Below are positions 46,709 to 55,362 of a DNA stretch of 59,130 bases, in pieces. Source of the DNA: Gordonia jinhuaensis (GTDB lineage: Bacteria; Actinomycetota; Actinomycetes; Mycobacteriales; Mycobacteriaceae); assembly GCF_014639795.1 (NCBI RefSeq), contig NZ_BMGC01000017.1, forward strand, positions 24,591 to 83,720, given 5' to 3'. Position numbers and translations under genes: made by a program. The notes under the pieces were generated by a model that saw nothing but the letters and a program-made list of their open reading frames with translations, ran no database searches and had not been told where the DNA came from. Numbering within the stretch: position 1 is the stretch's first letter; each line of letters begins with the position of its first letter.

Positions 46709-47056
46709 GTGAGAAGCACGGTGTCGAGCATGTCGAAGGTCATGACCTGCGCGGGGGCGGTCCTGATCATCGCCTGCGTCGCGTATTTCATGGTGCGGTG
46801 GGCTGACGAGGGTCGCTGGCCGTGGATGATCTTCGGGGCGATCCTCATCGCGCTCAATGTCTTCGTACTGTTCAACGAACTCAAGCCGCGGCCCAAACCG
46901 CGCGACTGGACCGTCGAGGAAGTACGCGAGGTGATCGCGCCGATCGTCGGAGACGCCGCTCAGGTGCGCACGCTGCGCCGCGTCGACAAGGGGCTCTCGC
47001 TGCCCGCGGCACTCGAGCTGGTGCAGAAGGCGAATTCGACCAGCGCCGAGGACTGA
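46709..47056 (+). CDS. Small two-helix membrane protein of unknown function
   Basis: 115 residues: helices VMTCAGAVLIIACVAYFMV and WPWMIFGAILIALNVFVLF, then a soluble tail (WTVEEVREVIAPIVGDAAQV, KGLSLPAALELVQKA) of about 50 residues. GTG 46709 lies exactly 7 nt after TACACT (46696-46701), a textbook leaderless start; the frame is open seven codons more. No family recognised. Confidence 0.75.
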   Translation: MRSTVSSMSKVMTCAGAVLIIACVAYFMVRWADEGRWPWMIFGAILIALNVFVLFNELKPRPKPRDWTVEEVREVIAPIVGDAAQVRTLRRVDKGLSLPAALELVQKANSTSAED

Positions 47057-47085
47057 GGCGCGCCGGTGACGTCAGGTCGGGCCAG

Positions 47086-48987
47086 TCACCTGCAGCTGCA
47101 GTCGGCGGTCGCGGCGACGGGCCGTTCGTCGGCGAACTGGGTGCGATAGAGCTGCGCGTAGCGGCCGTCGGCAGCCAGCAGGGTCAGATGGGAGCCGCGC
47201 TCGGCCACCCGTCCATCCTCGATCACCAGGATCTCGTCGGCGGCGCGGATGGTCGAGAGTCGATGCGCGATCACGATCGAGGTGCGACCGGCGAGTGCCT
47301 CGGCGAGTGCCTCCTGCACCGCGGCCTCGGAGGTGGAGTCCAGATGTGCGGTCGCCTCGTCGAGGATCACCACCGACGGCGAGGCCAGCAGAAGTCGCGC
47401 GATCGTCAGACGCTGGCGTTCACCTCCCGAGAGCCGGTAGCCGCGTTCGCCGACCACGGTGTCGAGTCCGTCGGGCAGCGAGCCGACCAGCTCGTCCAGG
47501 CGTGCCCTGCCCAGCGCATCCCAGATCTGGGTATCGGTGGCCTCCGGTGCGGCGAGGGTGAGATTGCCGCGGACCGTGTCGTGGAACAGATGTCCGTCCT
47601 GGGTCACCAAACCGACTGTGCGATGCAATGATTCGCCGGTGATCTGGCGAATATCGGTGTCGCCGAGCATGATCGATCCGGAATCCACATCGTAGAGCCG
47701 TGTGGCCAGTTGCGCGATGGTCGACTTGCCGGCGCCGGAGCTGCCGACCAGCGCCACCATCTTCCCGGGCTCGACGCGAAACGACACGTCGTGGATCACC
47801 TGCTCGCCGCCGCGCGTGTCGAGTGTGGCGACCTCCTCCAGCGACGCCAGCGAGACCTTGTCGGCTGACGGGTAGGCGAACGACACGTGATCGAATTCCA
47901 TACCGGCCGCGCCGCTGGGCGCCGTGCGTGCATCGGGGGCGTCGTCGATGAGCGGGGTGAGGTCGAGGATCTCGAAGACACGCTCGAAACTGACCATCGC
48001 CGAGGTGATCTCGACCCGCGCATTGGCCAGCGCGGTCAGCGGCGCGTACATCCGGGTCAGCAGCAGTGCCAATGCGACGACCGCGCCCGCATTGAGATGG
48101 TGGTGCACGGCCAGGAAGCCGCCGAGCCCGTAGACCAGCGCCAGTGCGAGTGAGGACACCAGTGTCAGCGCGGTCACGAAGTAGCCCTGCGCCATGCTGC
48201 GACGCACGCCGATGTCGCGAACGTTGACCGCTCGCGCGGCGAAGTCACGCGACTCCGACTCCGGTCGCCCGAACAGTTTGATCAACGTGGCGCCCGGCGC
48301 CGAGAACCGTTCGGTCATCTGAGTGGACATCTGCGCGTTGTACTCGGCGGCCTCGCGGCTCAGCGCACCCATCCGCCGGCTCATGCGGCGGGCGGGCAGG
48401 ACGAACACCGGCAGCAGGATCAGTGCCAGCAGGGTGACCTGCCAGCTGAGCCAGAACATCGCGACCAGGGTCAGTGCCAGCGTGACGATGTTGGACACCA
48501 CTCCGGCCAGGGTGTCGCTGAACGCGCGCTGCGCGCCGATCACGTCGTTGTTGAGGCGGCTGACCAGTGCGCCCGTTCGGGTGCGGGTGAAGAATGCGAC
48601 CGGCATGCGTTGCACATGGTCGAACACCGCGCGTCGCAGGTCGTAGATCAGGCCCTCGCCGATCGACGACGACAGCCATCGGGTGAGCATGTCCAGGCCC
48701 GCGTCGGCGACTGCGATCACCGCGATGATGACGGCGAGCGTGACCACCACGCCCGCCGCCCTGCCCTCGGTGATCGCGTTGACCACCCGCCCGGCCAGCA
48801 GCGGCGTCAGGACCGTGAGGACTGCGGCCGCGACGCTGGCCACCAGGAACACCGCGATCCGGCCCCGGTAGGGACGGGCGAAGCGGGCCATCCTGCGCAG
48901 GATCGACCCGCGTTCACCGCGCGGACCGCTCTTGGGTGCGTTCATCGAGCGGTACATCTGGCCCCACGCGACGGATTCCATGCTCAT
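47086..48987 (-). CDS. ABC exporter, fused membrane and ATPase domains
   Basis: 633 residues. Six TM helices over about residues 40-335, then an ATPase with Walker A LVGSSGAGKST, signature LSGGERQR, Walker B VVILDEAT and H-loop IVIAHRLST. This is the MsbA/LmrA-type half-exporter architecture, working as a homodimer. Substrate unknown. The C terminus ends in ATADCSCR, with two cysteines. ATG start; TAGCGT 7 nt upstream on the minus strand suggests a leaderless mRNA. Confidence 0.92.
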   Translation of the reverse strand: MSMESVAWGQMYRSMNAPKSGPRGERGSILRRMARFARPYRGRIAVFLVASVAAAVLTVLTPLLAGRVVNAITEGRAAGVVVTLAVIIAVIAVADAGLDMLTRWLSSSIGEGLIYDLRRAVFDHVQRMPVAFFTRTRTGALVSRLNNDVIGAQRAFSDTLAGVVSNIVTLALTLVAMFWLSWQVTLLALILLPVFVLPARRMSRRMGALSREAAEYNAQMSTQMTERFSAPGATLIKLFGRPESESRDFAARAVNVRDIGVRRSMAQGYFVTALTLVSSLALALVYGLGGFLAVHHHLNAGAVVALALLLTRMYAPLTALANARVEITSAMVSFERVFEILDLTPLIDDAPDARTAPSGAAGMEFDHVSFAYPSADKVSLASLEEVATLDTRGGEQVIHDVSFRVEPGKMVALVGSSGAGKSTIAQLATRLYDVDSGSIMLGDTDIRQITGESLHRTVGLVTQDGHLFHDTVRGNLTLAAPEATDTQIWDALGRARLDELVGSLPDGLDTVVGERGYRLSGGERQRLTIARLLLASPSVVILDEATAHLDSTSEAAVQEALAEALAGRTSIVIAHRLSTIRAADEILVIEDGRVAERGSHLTLLAADGRYAQLYRTQFADERPVAATADCSCR

Positions 48988-49067
48988 GCATACAACGCTA
49001 GGACCTCGAGTGCGGTTGAGGACAACCGTTGTCGCGTACTACCGCTCAGGGCGCAACCCTGCCCTGC

Positions 49068-49904
49068 TCAGCGGCGCGGGATGAGCAGTTCGGCCTTGAG
49101 CCGGTTGACGTCGGTGGTCGTCAGCCCCAGGCCGGTGTGCACATAGTTGTCGAAGCTGCCGAACCTCTGGTCGACGGCGGCGAACGACGACCGCAGCCAC
49201 GACACGTCGACACCGTCGATCGACCCGTTCGCGCTGGTGTGGCGGAAGGTGTTGCTCGCCAGGTAGTCGGCTTCGACGGTGTGGCTGTCCACGCCGAGGA
49301 TGGTCAGCAGCACCGCCGACATCCAGCCGGTGCGGTCCTTTCCGGCGGTGCAGTGGTAGAGCACCGTATGTCTCTGCCCGGCCTGGGCCTCGATGTGGCG
49401 GAGCGCCGCGCCGAAGGCTGCACGTGCCGAGGCGCTGGTCACGAAGCTGCGATAGGAGGCGTTCATGTCGACTGACTGCAGCAGGCTCGACAGATCGACG
49501 CCGCCACCGCCGAGCACATCCAGCGAGATGTTGCGAGCGCCGGGCACGGCGCGGTCGGGCTGCAGGCCGCGTTCGATGGCCGTGCGGAAGTCGAGGATCT
49601 CGGTGACTCCGAGCGTGTGGAGCGTGCGCGCATCGGCGGGGGTGATCGCGGAAAGCTGGTCGCTGCGGATCACCAGGTTGCGGATGCCCTGCCCGCTGGT
49701 GGTGCGGTAGTTGCCGAAGGTGCGCGTGTTGGACGTCCCGGCGAGCTCGACGGCCCGCGGGGTGGCAGTTGCTGTCGGTGCGGCCGAGGAGACCGGCGCC
49801 GACGAGACGGGAGCCGCCGACGCCTGCGCGAGCAGGGCCGGTGCCGCGGTCGCCGACACGGCCAGCGCGCATGCCAGGGACGTGGTGGCGATCAATCGAC
49901 GCAT
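49068..49904 (-). CDS. Secreted tyrosine/lipid phosphatase, PtpB family
   Basis: 278 residues. A signal peptide (MRRLIATTSLACALAVSATA, cleavage near ASA-AP) is followed by a Thr/Ala/Pro-rich spacer and a Y_phosphatase3 domain. The P-loop YHCTAGKDRTGW has Cys and Arg of CX5R, plus the Asp-Lys-Asp-Arg-like KDR of PtpB. FRTAIERGLQPDRAVPG resembles the family's N-terminal RD-in-GL region. M. tuberculosis PtpB is a secreted virulence phosphatase; the role here is unknown. Start ATG with AAAGG 7 nt upstream. Confidence 0.9.
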   Translation of the reverse strand: MRRLIATTSLACALAVSATAAPALLAQASAAPVSSAPVSSAAPTATATPRAVELAGTSNTRTFGNYRTTSGQGIRNLVIRSDQLSAITPADARTLHTLGVTEILDFRTAIERGLQPDRAVPGARNISLDVLGGGGVDLSSLLQSVDMNASYRSFVTSASARAAFGAALRHIEAQAGQRHTVLYHCTAGKDRTGWMSAVLLTILGVDSHTVEADYLASNTFRHTSANGSIDGVDVSWLRSSFAAVDQRFGSFDNYVHTGLGLTTTDVNRLKAELLIPRR

Positions 49905-50165
49905 GGTGTGCCTTTCGGTGGTGATGCCTTCTGCGGTGATGCCGTTCAGTGGTGATGCCGTCGACCCTGATCGGTCGGCTGACCGGGCCAGCCTAGGACC
50001 ACCGATTCGGGGCGGGATCGGCGGGATGGCGGCGTTCACCTGCAGTTTTCCGGCCGTTTCCCTGCTCGCGAAGGGCGGTGGGGTGCGTTCGCGACGTATG
50101 AGCGGGGTGCGTGACTACCGTGAGGGGAAAGCGTTGTTGTCGCACCGAAGTCGAAGGAGCCCGTG

Positions 50166-51194
50166 GTGGCACAGGAATTGAAGCTCGGTTACAAGGCGTC
50201 CGCGGAGCAGTTCGCACCTCGTGAACTGGTCGAGATCGCGGTGGCGGCCGAGGAGCACGGCATGGATTCGGTCGCCGTGAGCGACCACTTCCAGCCGTGG
50301 CGTCACAACGGCGGACACGCGCCCTTCTCGCTCACCTGGATGGCGGCGGTCGGTGAGCGCACCCAGCGGGTGCAGATCGGCACATCGGTGCTCACCCCGA
50401 CCTTCCGCTACAACCCGGCGGTGATCGCCCAGGCCTTCGCGTCGATGGCGTGTATGTATCCCGATCGGATCATGCTGGGCGTGGGCACCGGTGAGGCGCT
50501 CAACGAGTACGCCACCGGATTCCAGGGCGAGTGGCCCGATTTCAAGGAGCGGTTCGCCCGCCTTCGGGAGGCGATCGCGCTGATGCGTGAGCTGTGGACC
50601 GGCGAGGAGGTCACCTTCGACGGGCAGTGGTATCACACGCAGGGCGCCTACATGTACGACATCCCCGACAAGCCGGTGCCGGTGTACGTGGCCGCCGGTG
50701 GTCCGGTGGTCGCGCGGTACGCCGGCCGGGCGGGCGACGGTTTCATCTGCACCTCGGGCAAGGGGATGGAGCTCTACACCGACAAGCTGCTGCCCGCGGT
50801 CGCCGAGGGTGCGGCCAAGGCCGAACGCGACGTCGACGACATCGACAAGATGATCGAGATCAAGATCTCCTATGATCCCGATCCTCAACTGGCACTGGAG
50901 AACACGCGATTCTGGGCGCCGCTGTCACTGACGCCCGACCAGAAGAACAGCGTCAACTCGTCCTCGGAGATGGAGCGATTGGCCGACGAGATCCCGATCG
51001 AGCAGGTGGCCAAGCGGTGGATCGTGGCATCCGACCCCGACGACGCCGTCGAGCAGGTCAAGGCATACACCGACGCCGGACTCAATCACCTGGTGTTCCA
51101 TGCGCCCGGCCACGACCAGCTGCGGTTCCTGGAGAACTACCAGAAGGATCTCGAACCACGGCTGCGCAAGCTCAGCGTCGCCAGCATCGGCTAG
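50166..51194 (+). CDS. fgd: F420-dependent glucose-6-phosphate dehydrogenase
   Basis: 342 residues, LLM-fold. [40 protein letters not shown] (His40-equivalent in the active site) and [17 protein letters not shown] are nearly identical to M. tuberculosis Fgd1 (Rv0407). It oxidises glucose-6-phosphate and reduces coenzyme F420, feeding F420H2 enzymes such as the LLM protein at 31.5 kb. GTG 50166 has GGAG 6 nt upstream; GTG 50163 is the alternative (3 nt). The 3' end overlaps lysR by 4 bp. Confidence 0.96.
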   Translation: MAQELKLGYKASAEQFAPRELVEIAVAAEEHGMDSVAVSDHFQPWRHNGGHAPFSLTWMAAVGERTQRVQIGTSVLTPTFRYNPAVIAQAFASMACMYPDRIMLGVGTGEALNEYATGFQGEWPDFKERFARLREAIALMRELWTGEEVTFDGQWYHTQGAYMYDIPDKPVPVYVAAGGPVVARYAGRAGDGFICTSGKGMELYTDKLLPAVAEGAAKAERDVDDIDKMIEIKISYDPDPQLALENTRFWAPLSLTPDQKNSVNSSSEMERLADEIPIEQVAKRWIVASDPDDAVEQVKAYTDAGLNHLVFHAPGHDQLRFLENYQKDLEPRLRKLSVASIG

Positions 51195-52117
51195 TTCTGG
51201 GTGACCGCCACGGCGGATACCGCCACGCGTGCACGCAGCAGCTCGAGAATCCTTGTCACCACCGGATTGTCGCGGCTGCTGCGTCGTATGCGGACGATGA
51301 TGTGCCGTTCGGGGGTGGGGTCGGTCAGCTCGATGGCCACCACCGCCTCGGGGACGTTCACCAGACCCAGCCTCGGCACGATGGTCACCCCCACACCCTC
51401 GGCGACGACGGACATGCCGCTGGCGTAATCGTGTGTCTCGATGGCGAATTCGGGGGTGAAGCCCGCTGCGGTGCAGGCGTTGAGCAGACCCTGACGGCAG
51501 GGTCCGCGGGCGGCGTCGTTGTCGACCAGCACGACCTCGGCCAGCTCGGCCACGCGGATCGACTCTCGTTGGGCCAGTGGCGAATCCCTGTGCACCACGG
51601 CCACATACGGGTCCACCAGCAACGGGTGGACGTCATAGGGATCGCCGGGATGTCCGGTGGGTTGGTCCATGGCAGTGGTCACGGTGATGTCGATGTCGGG
51701 GCCCGGTTCGCCCGGCGCGAGCGGGTGGAGTTCGTCGAGGATCAGGTCGAGTGACACCTCGGGATGGGTGCGGACCACGTCGGCGATGATCGGTGGGATC
51801 CACGCACCGCCGGCCGAGGCGAAATAGCGCACGCTGCAGCGGGTTCGGCGTGCATCGCGCAGATCGGCGACCACCCGGTCGAGTTCGGCGACACGGTCGA
51901 ACACCTCGTCGCCGGCCGCGGCGAGGGTGTGTGCGGCCGGCGTGGGCACCACCCCGCGACCCACCCGCTCGACCAGGACGAGTCCGGTCTCGCGTTGCAG
52001 GGCGGCGATGTGCTGGCTGATCGCTGACGGCGTGTACTGCAGCGCGGCCGCCGCGCCGTTGACCGACCCGGCGGCGATCAGCGCGCGCAGGATCCGGAGG
52101 CGATGCAGATCGACCAT
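51191..52117 (-). CDS. LysR-family transcriptional regulator
   Basis: 308 residues: winged helix-turn-helix ([36 protein letters not shown] region, residues 5-40) and a type 2 periplasmic-binding-like effector domain ([20 protein letters not shown]). It diverges from the EamA exporter gene with 66 bp between starts, the standard LysR arrangement for controlling the neighbour and itself. Convergent with fgd. Effector unknown; amino-acid-like molecules would fit an EamA target. Confidence 0.92.
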   Translation of the reverse strand: MVDLHRLRILRALIAAGSVNGAAAALQYTPSAISQHIAALQRETGLVLVERVGRGVVPTPAAHTLAAAGDEVFDRVAELDRVVADLRDARRTRCSVRYFASAGGAWIPPIIADVVRTHPEVSLDLILDELHPLAPGEPGPDIDITVTTAMDQPTGHPGDPYDVHPLLVDPYVAVVHRDSPLAQRESIRVAELAEVVLVDNDAARGPCRQGLLNACTAAGFTPEFAIETHDYASGMSVVAEGVGVTIVPRLGLVNVPEAVVAIELTDPTPERHIIVRIRRSSRDNPVVTRILELLRARVAVSAVAVTQN

Positions 52118-52183
52118 GCCTCGACCATACAGTCGCACTGAATGAAACCGTAGGTAGATTCGCTTGTACTTAATTGCGGAAGC
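52118..52183. promoter_or_regulatory. lysR-eamA divergent operator/promoter region
   Basis: AT-richer than its surroundings. It contains TTGTACTTAATTGCGGAA (52164-52181), a partly symmetric T...A element that could be the LysR site, and TAATTG 7 nt before the eamA ATG. The assignment is tentative. Confidence 0.35.
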
Positions 52184-53167
52184 ATGGATTCTGAACGCAT
52201 GACGAACAGACGAGTTGTGGCGGCCGCGGTGATCACCGTGCTGATGTGGGCGTCGTCGTTCGTGGTGATCCGCGGTGTCGCGGATGCCTTCTCGCCTGCG
52301 GTGATGGCCTTTCTCCGGATGGCTGTCGGGGCGATCGCACTGTCGGTGATGGCCGCGATCGTGCGGGTGCGGATACCCCGTGGTCGAGCCCTGGTGCTCG
52401 TCCTGGCCTACGGCGCGCTGTGGTTCGGCTTCTACACGATGGTGCTCAACTGGGCCGAGCGCCACCTCGACGCCGGGACCGCTGCGCTGCTGGTGAACTT
52501 CGCGCCGATCCTCGTCGCCGCGGTGGCGGGGGTCGTCTTCGCCGAGGGCTTCCCCCCGCCGCTGATCCTCGGGATGATCGTCGCGTTCACCGGGGTGGTG
52601 GTGATCGGGCTGGGCGACGGCAGCAGCAGCGGCGACCTGCTCGGGGTGGGGCTCGGACTGCTCGCCGCGGTGCTCTACGCCTCGGGTGTGCTGCTGCAGA
52701 AGGTGGCCCTGCGGACCGTCGACTCCACCGCGGCCACCTGGCTGGGGTGTCTCACCGGGCTGGTGGTCACCATCCCCTTCGCCGTGCCGTCGCTGGGCGC
52801 CGAGGTCTCGCAGGCGGGCGCCCGACAGCTCATACTGGTCGCCTTCCTGGGTCTCGGACCGACCGCGCTGGCCTTCACCACCTGGGCATATGTGCTGCGC
52901 CGCAGTACCGCCGGCGCCACCGCCGCGATGACGCTGAGCGTGCCGGCGATCGCGATCCTGCTCTCGTGGGTGACGCTGGGGGAGGTGCCCACGCCGGTGG
53001 GTCTCGTCGGTGGGGTGCTGTGCCTGCTCGGGGTGGCGATCAGCAGGATGCGCACGCTGCCCGGTGCACGACACGTCCGCAGACCCGGGAACGCCGACGT
53101 CGCCGCACGTCGCGGCTCACAGGAATCTCCCAGCACCAGCGCAGGGTCGGCGCAGTCCGGAACGTGA
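52184..53167 (+). CDS. EamA/DMT-family exporter
   Basis: 327 residues with ten TM helices in two EamA repeats (first: VLMWASSFVVIRGVADAFSP; second: LAAVLYASGVLLQKVALRTV). These are drug/metabolite transporters, often exporting amino acids or their analogues. A hydrophilic tail of about 40 residues follows. Start ATG 52184 with GGAAG close by; ATG 52199 is possible. Probably controlled by the divergent LysR. The next gene starts 34 bp downstream and may be co-transcribed. Confidence 0.92.
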   Translation: MDSERMTNRRVVAAAVITVLMWASSFVVIRGVADAFSPAVMAFLRMAVGAIALSVMAAIVRVRIPRGRALVLVLAYGALWFGFYTMVLNWAERHLDAGTAALLVNFAPILVAAVAGVVFAEGFPPPLILGMIVAFTGVVVIGLGDGSSSGDLLGVGLGLLAAVLYASGVLLQKVALRTVDSTAATWLGCLTGLVVTIPFAVPSLGAEVSQAGARQLILVAFLGLGPTALAFTTWAYVLRRSTAGATAAMTLSVPAIAILLSWVTLGEVPTPVGLVGGVLCLLGVAISRMRTLPGARHVRRPGNADVAARRGSQESPSTSAGSAQSGT

Positions 53168-53201
53168 GAGTTGTCCTCGATCACGAATGTCAGGAGGACA
53201 C

Positions 53202-55262
53202 ATGACCGCGGTGCTCGATCGCCATCAGGGCGACCCGCCGAGTGGAAACACAGGTGACACGACGCCGCCCTCGGGTGGCCACAATGCTCGCATCGACCGA
53301 CGATCCGGCGGCGCCTCGGCGCCCCGGTGGACACCGGTGGCGCTGATCGCGCTACTGGTCGCGACGGCGGCGCTCTATCTCTGGAAGCTCACCGACAGCA
53401 ACTACGGCAACGAGTTCTACGCCGCTGCGGCGTGGGCCGGCTCGCAGAGCTGGCGCGCGTGGTTCTTCGGTGCACTCGACCCGGGCTCGTTCATCACCGT
53501 GGACAAACCGCCGGCCTCACTGTGGGTGACGGGGCTGTCGGTGCGGGTGTTCGGGATGAATTCCTTCGCTGTGCTGGCACCCCAGGCGATCATGGGTGTG
53601 GCCTCGGTCTGGCTGGTCTACAGCGCGATCCGGCGTGCGGTGACCGATCCGCGCCAGGGTGCGGTGGCAGGTCTGCTCGCTGGTGTGGTCCTCGCGCTCA
53701 CCCCGGCCGCGGCGATGATGTTCCGGTTCAACAACCCCGACGCGCTGCTCGTGCTGCTGATGACCGTTGCGGCCTACTGCCTGGTACGCGCCATCGCGAC
53801 CAATTCCGGGCGCTGGCTGGCGCTGGTGGGTGTGGCGCTGGGTTTCGCCTTCCTCACCAAGATGCTGCAGGGCTTCCTCGTACTGCCCGGGTTCGCGCTG
53901 GCCTACCTGCTGTTCGCGAATAACGGGTGGCGCCGGCGGATCCTGCAGGTGGTCGGCGCGGCGGTCGCGTTGGTGGTGTCGTCGGGCTGGTTCGTGGTGG
54001 TCACGATGATCGTCCCGGCATCGGCACGCCCCTACATCGGCGGCTCGACCGACAACTCGTTCATGAACCTGGTGTTCGGCTACAACGGGCTCGGTCGCAT
54101 CAACGGTGGCGAGGGTAATGGCGGTGGCGGCGGAATGGGCGGCGCGGGCGGCAGCTTCGGCGGCTCGACCGGCCTGGACCGGCTGTTCTCCTCGGAGATG
54201 GGCAACGAGATCTCGTGGCTGCTCCCGACCGCGCTGATCGCGATCGCCTTCGGCGTCTACATCTCGATCCGGTCGATGGTGTGGAAGAACTACACCGGCG
54301 GGGTGAACCGCCTCGAGGCCGCGTCGGTGGTCGTGTGGGGGAGCTGGCTGATCGTCACCGGATTCGTGTTCAGCTATATGAGCGGGACCATCCACCCCTA
54401 TTACACGGTCGCGCTGGCCCCGGCGATCGCCGCGATGGTCGGGCTCGGCGGACTGTTCGCCTGGCGGCGACGCGATCACGCTGACGGTCGCATCGGGATG
54501 TCGCTGATGATCGGCGCGGCGGTGATCTGGGCGATCGTGCTGCTCGACCGCAACGACTACGGCCCGGTGTGGGTGCGCTGGCTGATCGGCGCGCTTGGGG
54601 TCCTCAGCGTGGTCGTGATCCTCGCCGCCGGCATGCTCGGCGTGCGCAAGGCAGTGGCCGCGGCGGTCATCGTCGGGACGCTGACCGGGTTGACCGGTAC
54701 CGCGATCTTCGGGGTCGCGACGGCGAATACCGCACACACCGGTTCGATCCCCACCGCCGTGCACACCTCGATGTCCGGTGGCGGCATGGGCGGGCCGGGC
54801 GGTGGCCGGCCGGCGGGCGGAACCGATGGCGCACGGACGGGTTCGGCGCCGTCAGGTACCGCGGCGAACCGTGGCGGCACCGGCGGATCCGGTATGGGCG
54901 GTTCCGGTATGGGGGCGCCCGGCATGGGCGGGCAGAGCGACTCGCAGCTGACCGCGCTGCTGCAGGGATCGTCGGCCACGTGGGCGGCGGCGGTCAACGG
55001 CTCGCAGTCGGCGGCCTCGCTGGAGATCGCCACCGGCAAGTCGATCATGGCGATCGGCGGCTGGTCGAGCGATCCGGCACCCACGCTGTCGCAGTTCATC
55101 ACCTACGTGAAGGACGGCAAGATCGGCTACTACATCAGCAGCGGTTCGCGAGGCGGTCCCGGTGGCGGCACCTCCACCGCGAGTGAGATCCAGAAGTGGG
55201 TCGCCGCGCACTACACCGCGACGACGGTCGGCAACAGCACGGTCTACACGCTGACGAGCTGA
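53202..55262 (+). CDS. GT39/ArnT-like membrane glycosyltransferase
   Basis: 686 residues. TM1 ALIALLVATAALYLWKL is followed by the GT-C active loop SNYGNEFYAAAAWAGSQSWR and DPGSFITVDKPPASLW, typical of ArnT/PMT-like enzymes using polyprenyl-phosphate sugars. About twelve TM helices. Two Gly/Met-rich low-complexity stretches (about 305-325 and 525-575) flank or interrupt the membrane part. A C-terminal extracytoplasmic domain ends the protein (ATWAAAVNGSQSAASLEIAT). Start ATG with AGGAGG 6 nt upstream. Acceptor unknown; cell-envelope glycan or protein modification is likely. Confidence 0.9.
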   Translation: MTAVLDRHQGDPPSGNTGDTTPPSGGHNARIDRRSGGASAPRWTPVALIALLVATAALYLWKLTDSNYGNEFYAAAAWAGSQSWRAWFFGALDPGSFITVDKPPASLWVTGLSVRVFGMNSFAVLAPQAIMGVASVWLVYSAIRRAVTDPRQGAVAGLLAGVVLALTPAAAMMFRFNNPDALLVLLMTVAAYCLVRAIATNSGRWLALVGVALGFAFLTKMLQGFLVLPGFALAYLLFANNGWRRRILQVVGAAVALVVSSGWFVVVTMIVPASARPYIGGSTDNSFMNLVFGYNGLGRINGGEGNGGGGGMGGAGGSFGGSTGLDRLFSSEMGNEISWLLPTALIAIAFGVYISIRSMVWKNYTGGVNRLEAASVVVWGSWLIVTGFVFSYMSGTIHPYYTVALAPAIAAMVGLGGLFAWRRRDHADGRIGMSLMIGAAVIWAIVLLDRNDYGPVWVRWLIGALGVLSVVVILAAGMLGVRKAVAAAVIVGTLTGLTGTAIFGVATANTAHTGSIPTAVHTSMSGGGMGGPGGGRPAGGTDGARTGSAPSGTAANRGGTGGSGMGGSGMGAPGMGGQSDSQLTALLQGSSATWAAAVNGSQSAASLEIATGKSIMAIGGWSSDPAPTLSQFITYVKDGKIGYYISSGSRGGPGGGTSTASEIQKWVAAHYTATTVGNSTVYTLTS

Positions 55263-55296
55263 TCGTGTGCCGGATGACCGGCATCGGTGATCGACG

Positions 55297-55339
55297 GGCG
55301 GGATCGGTCCGGGAGTGCTGCTCCCCGACCGATCCCGCC
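55297..55339 (+). terminator. Terminator between GT39 gene and pta
   Basis: GGCGGGATCGGTC (55297-55309) pairs perfectly with GACCGATCCCGCC (55327-55339), and GGGAG/CTCCC extends the stem inside. No U-tract. Confidence 0.85.
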
Positions 55340-55362
55340 TCGGCGCGCACTAGGCTTGTGCC

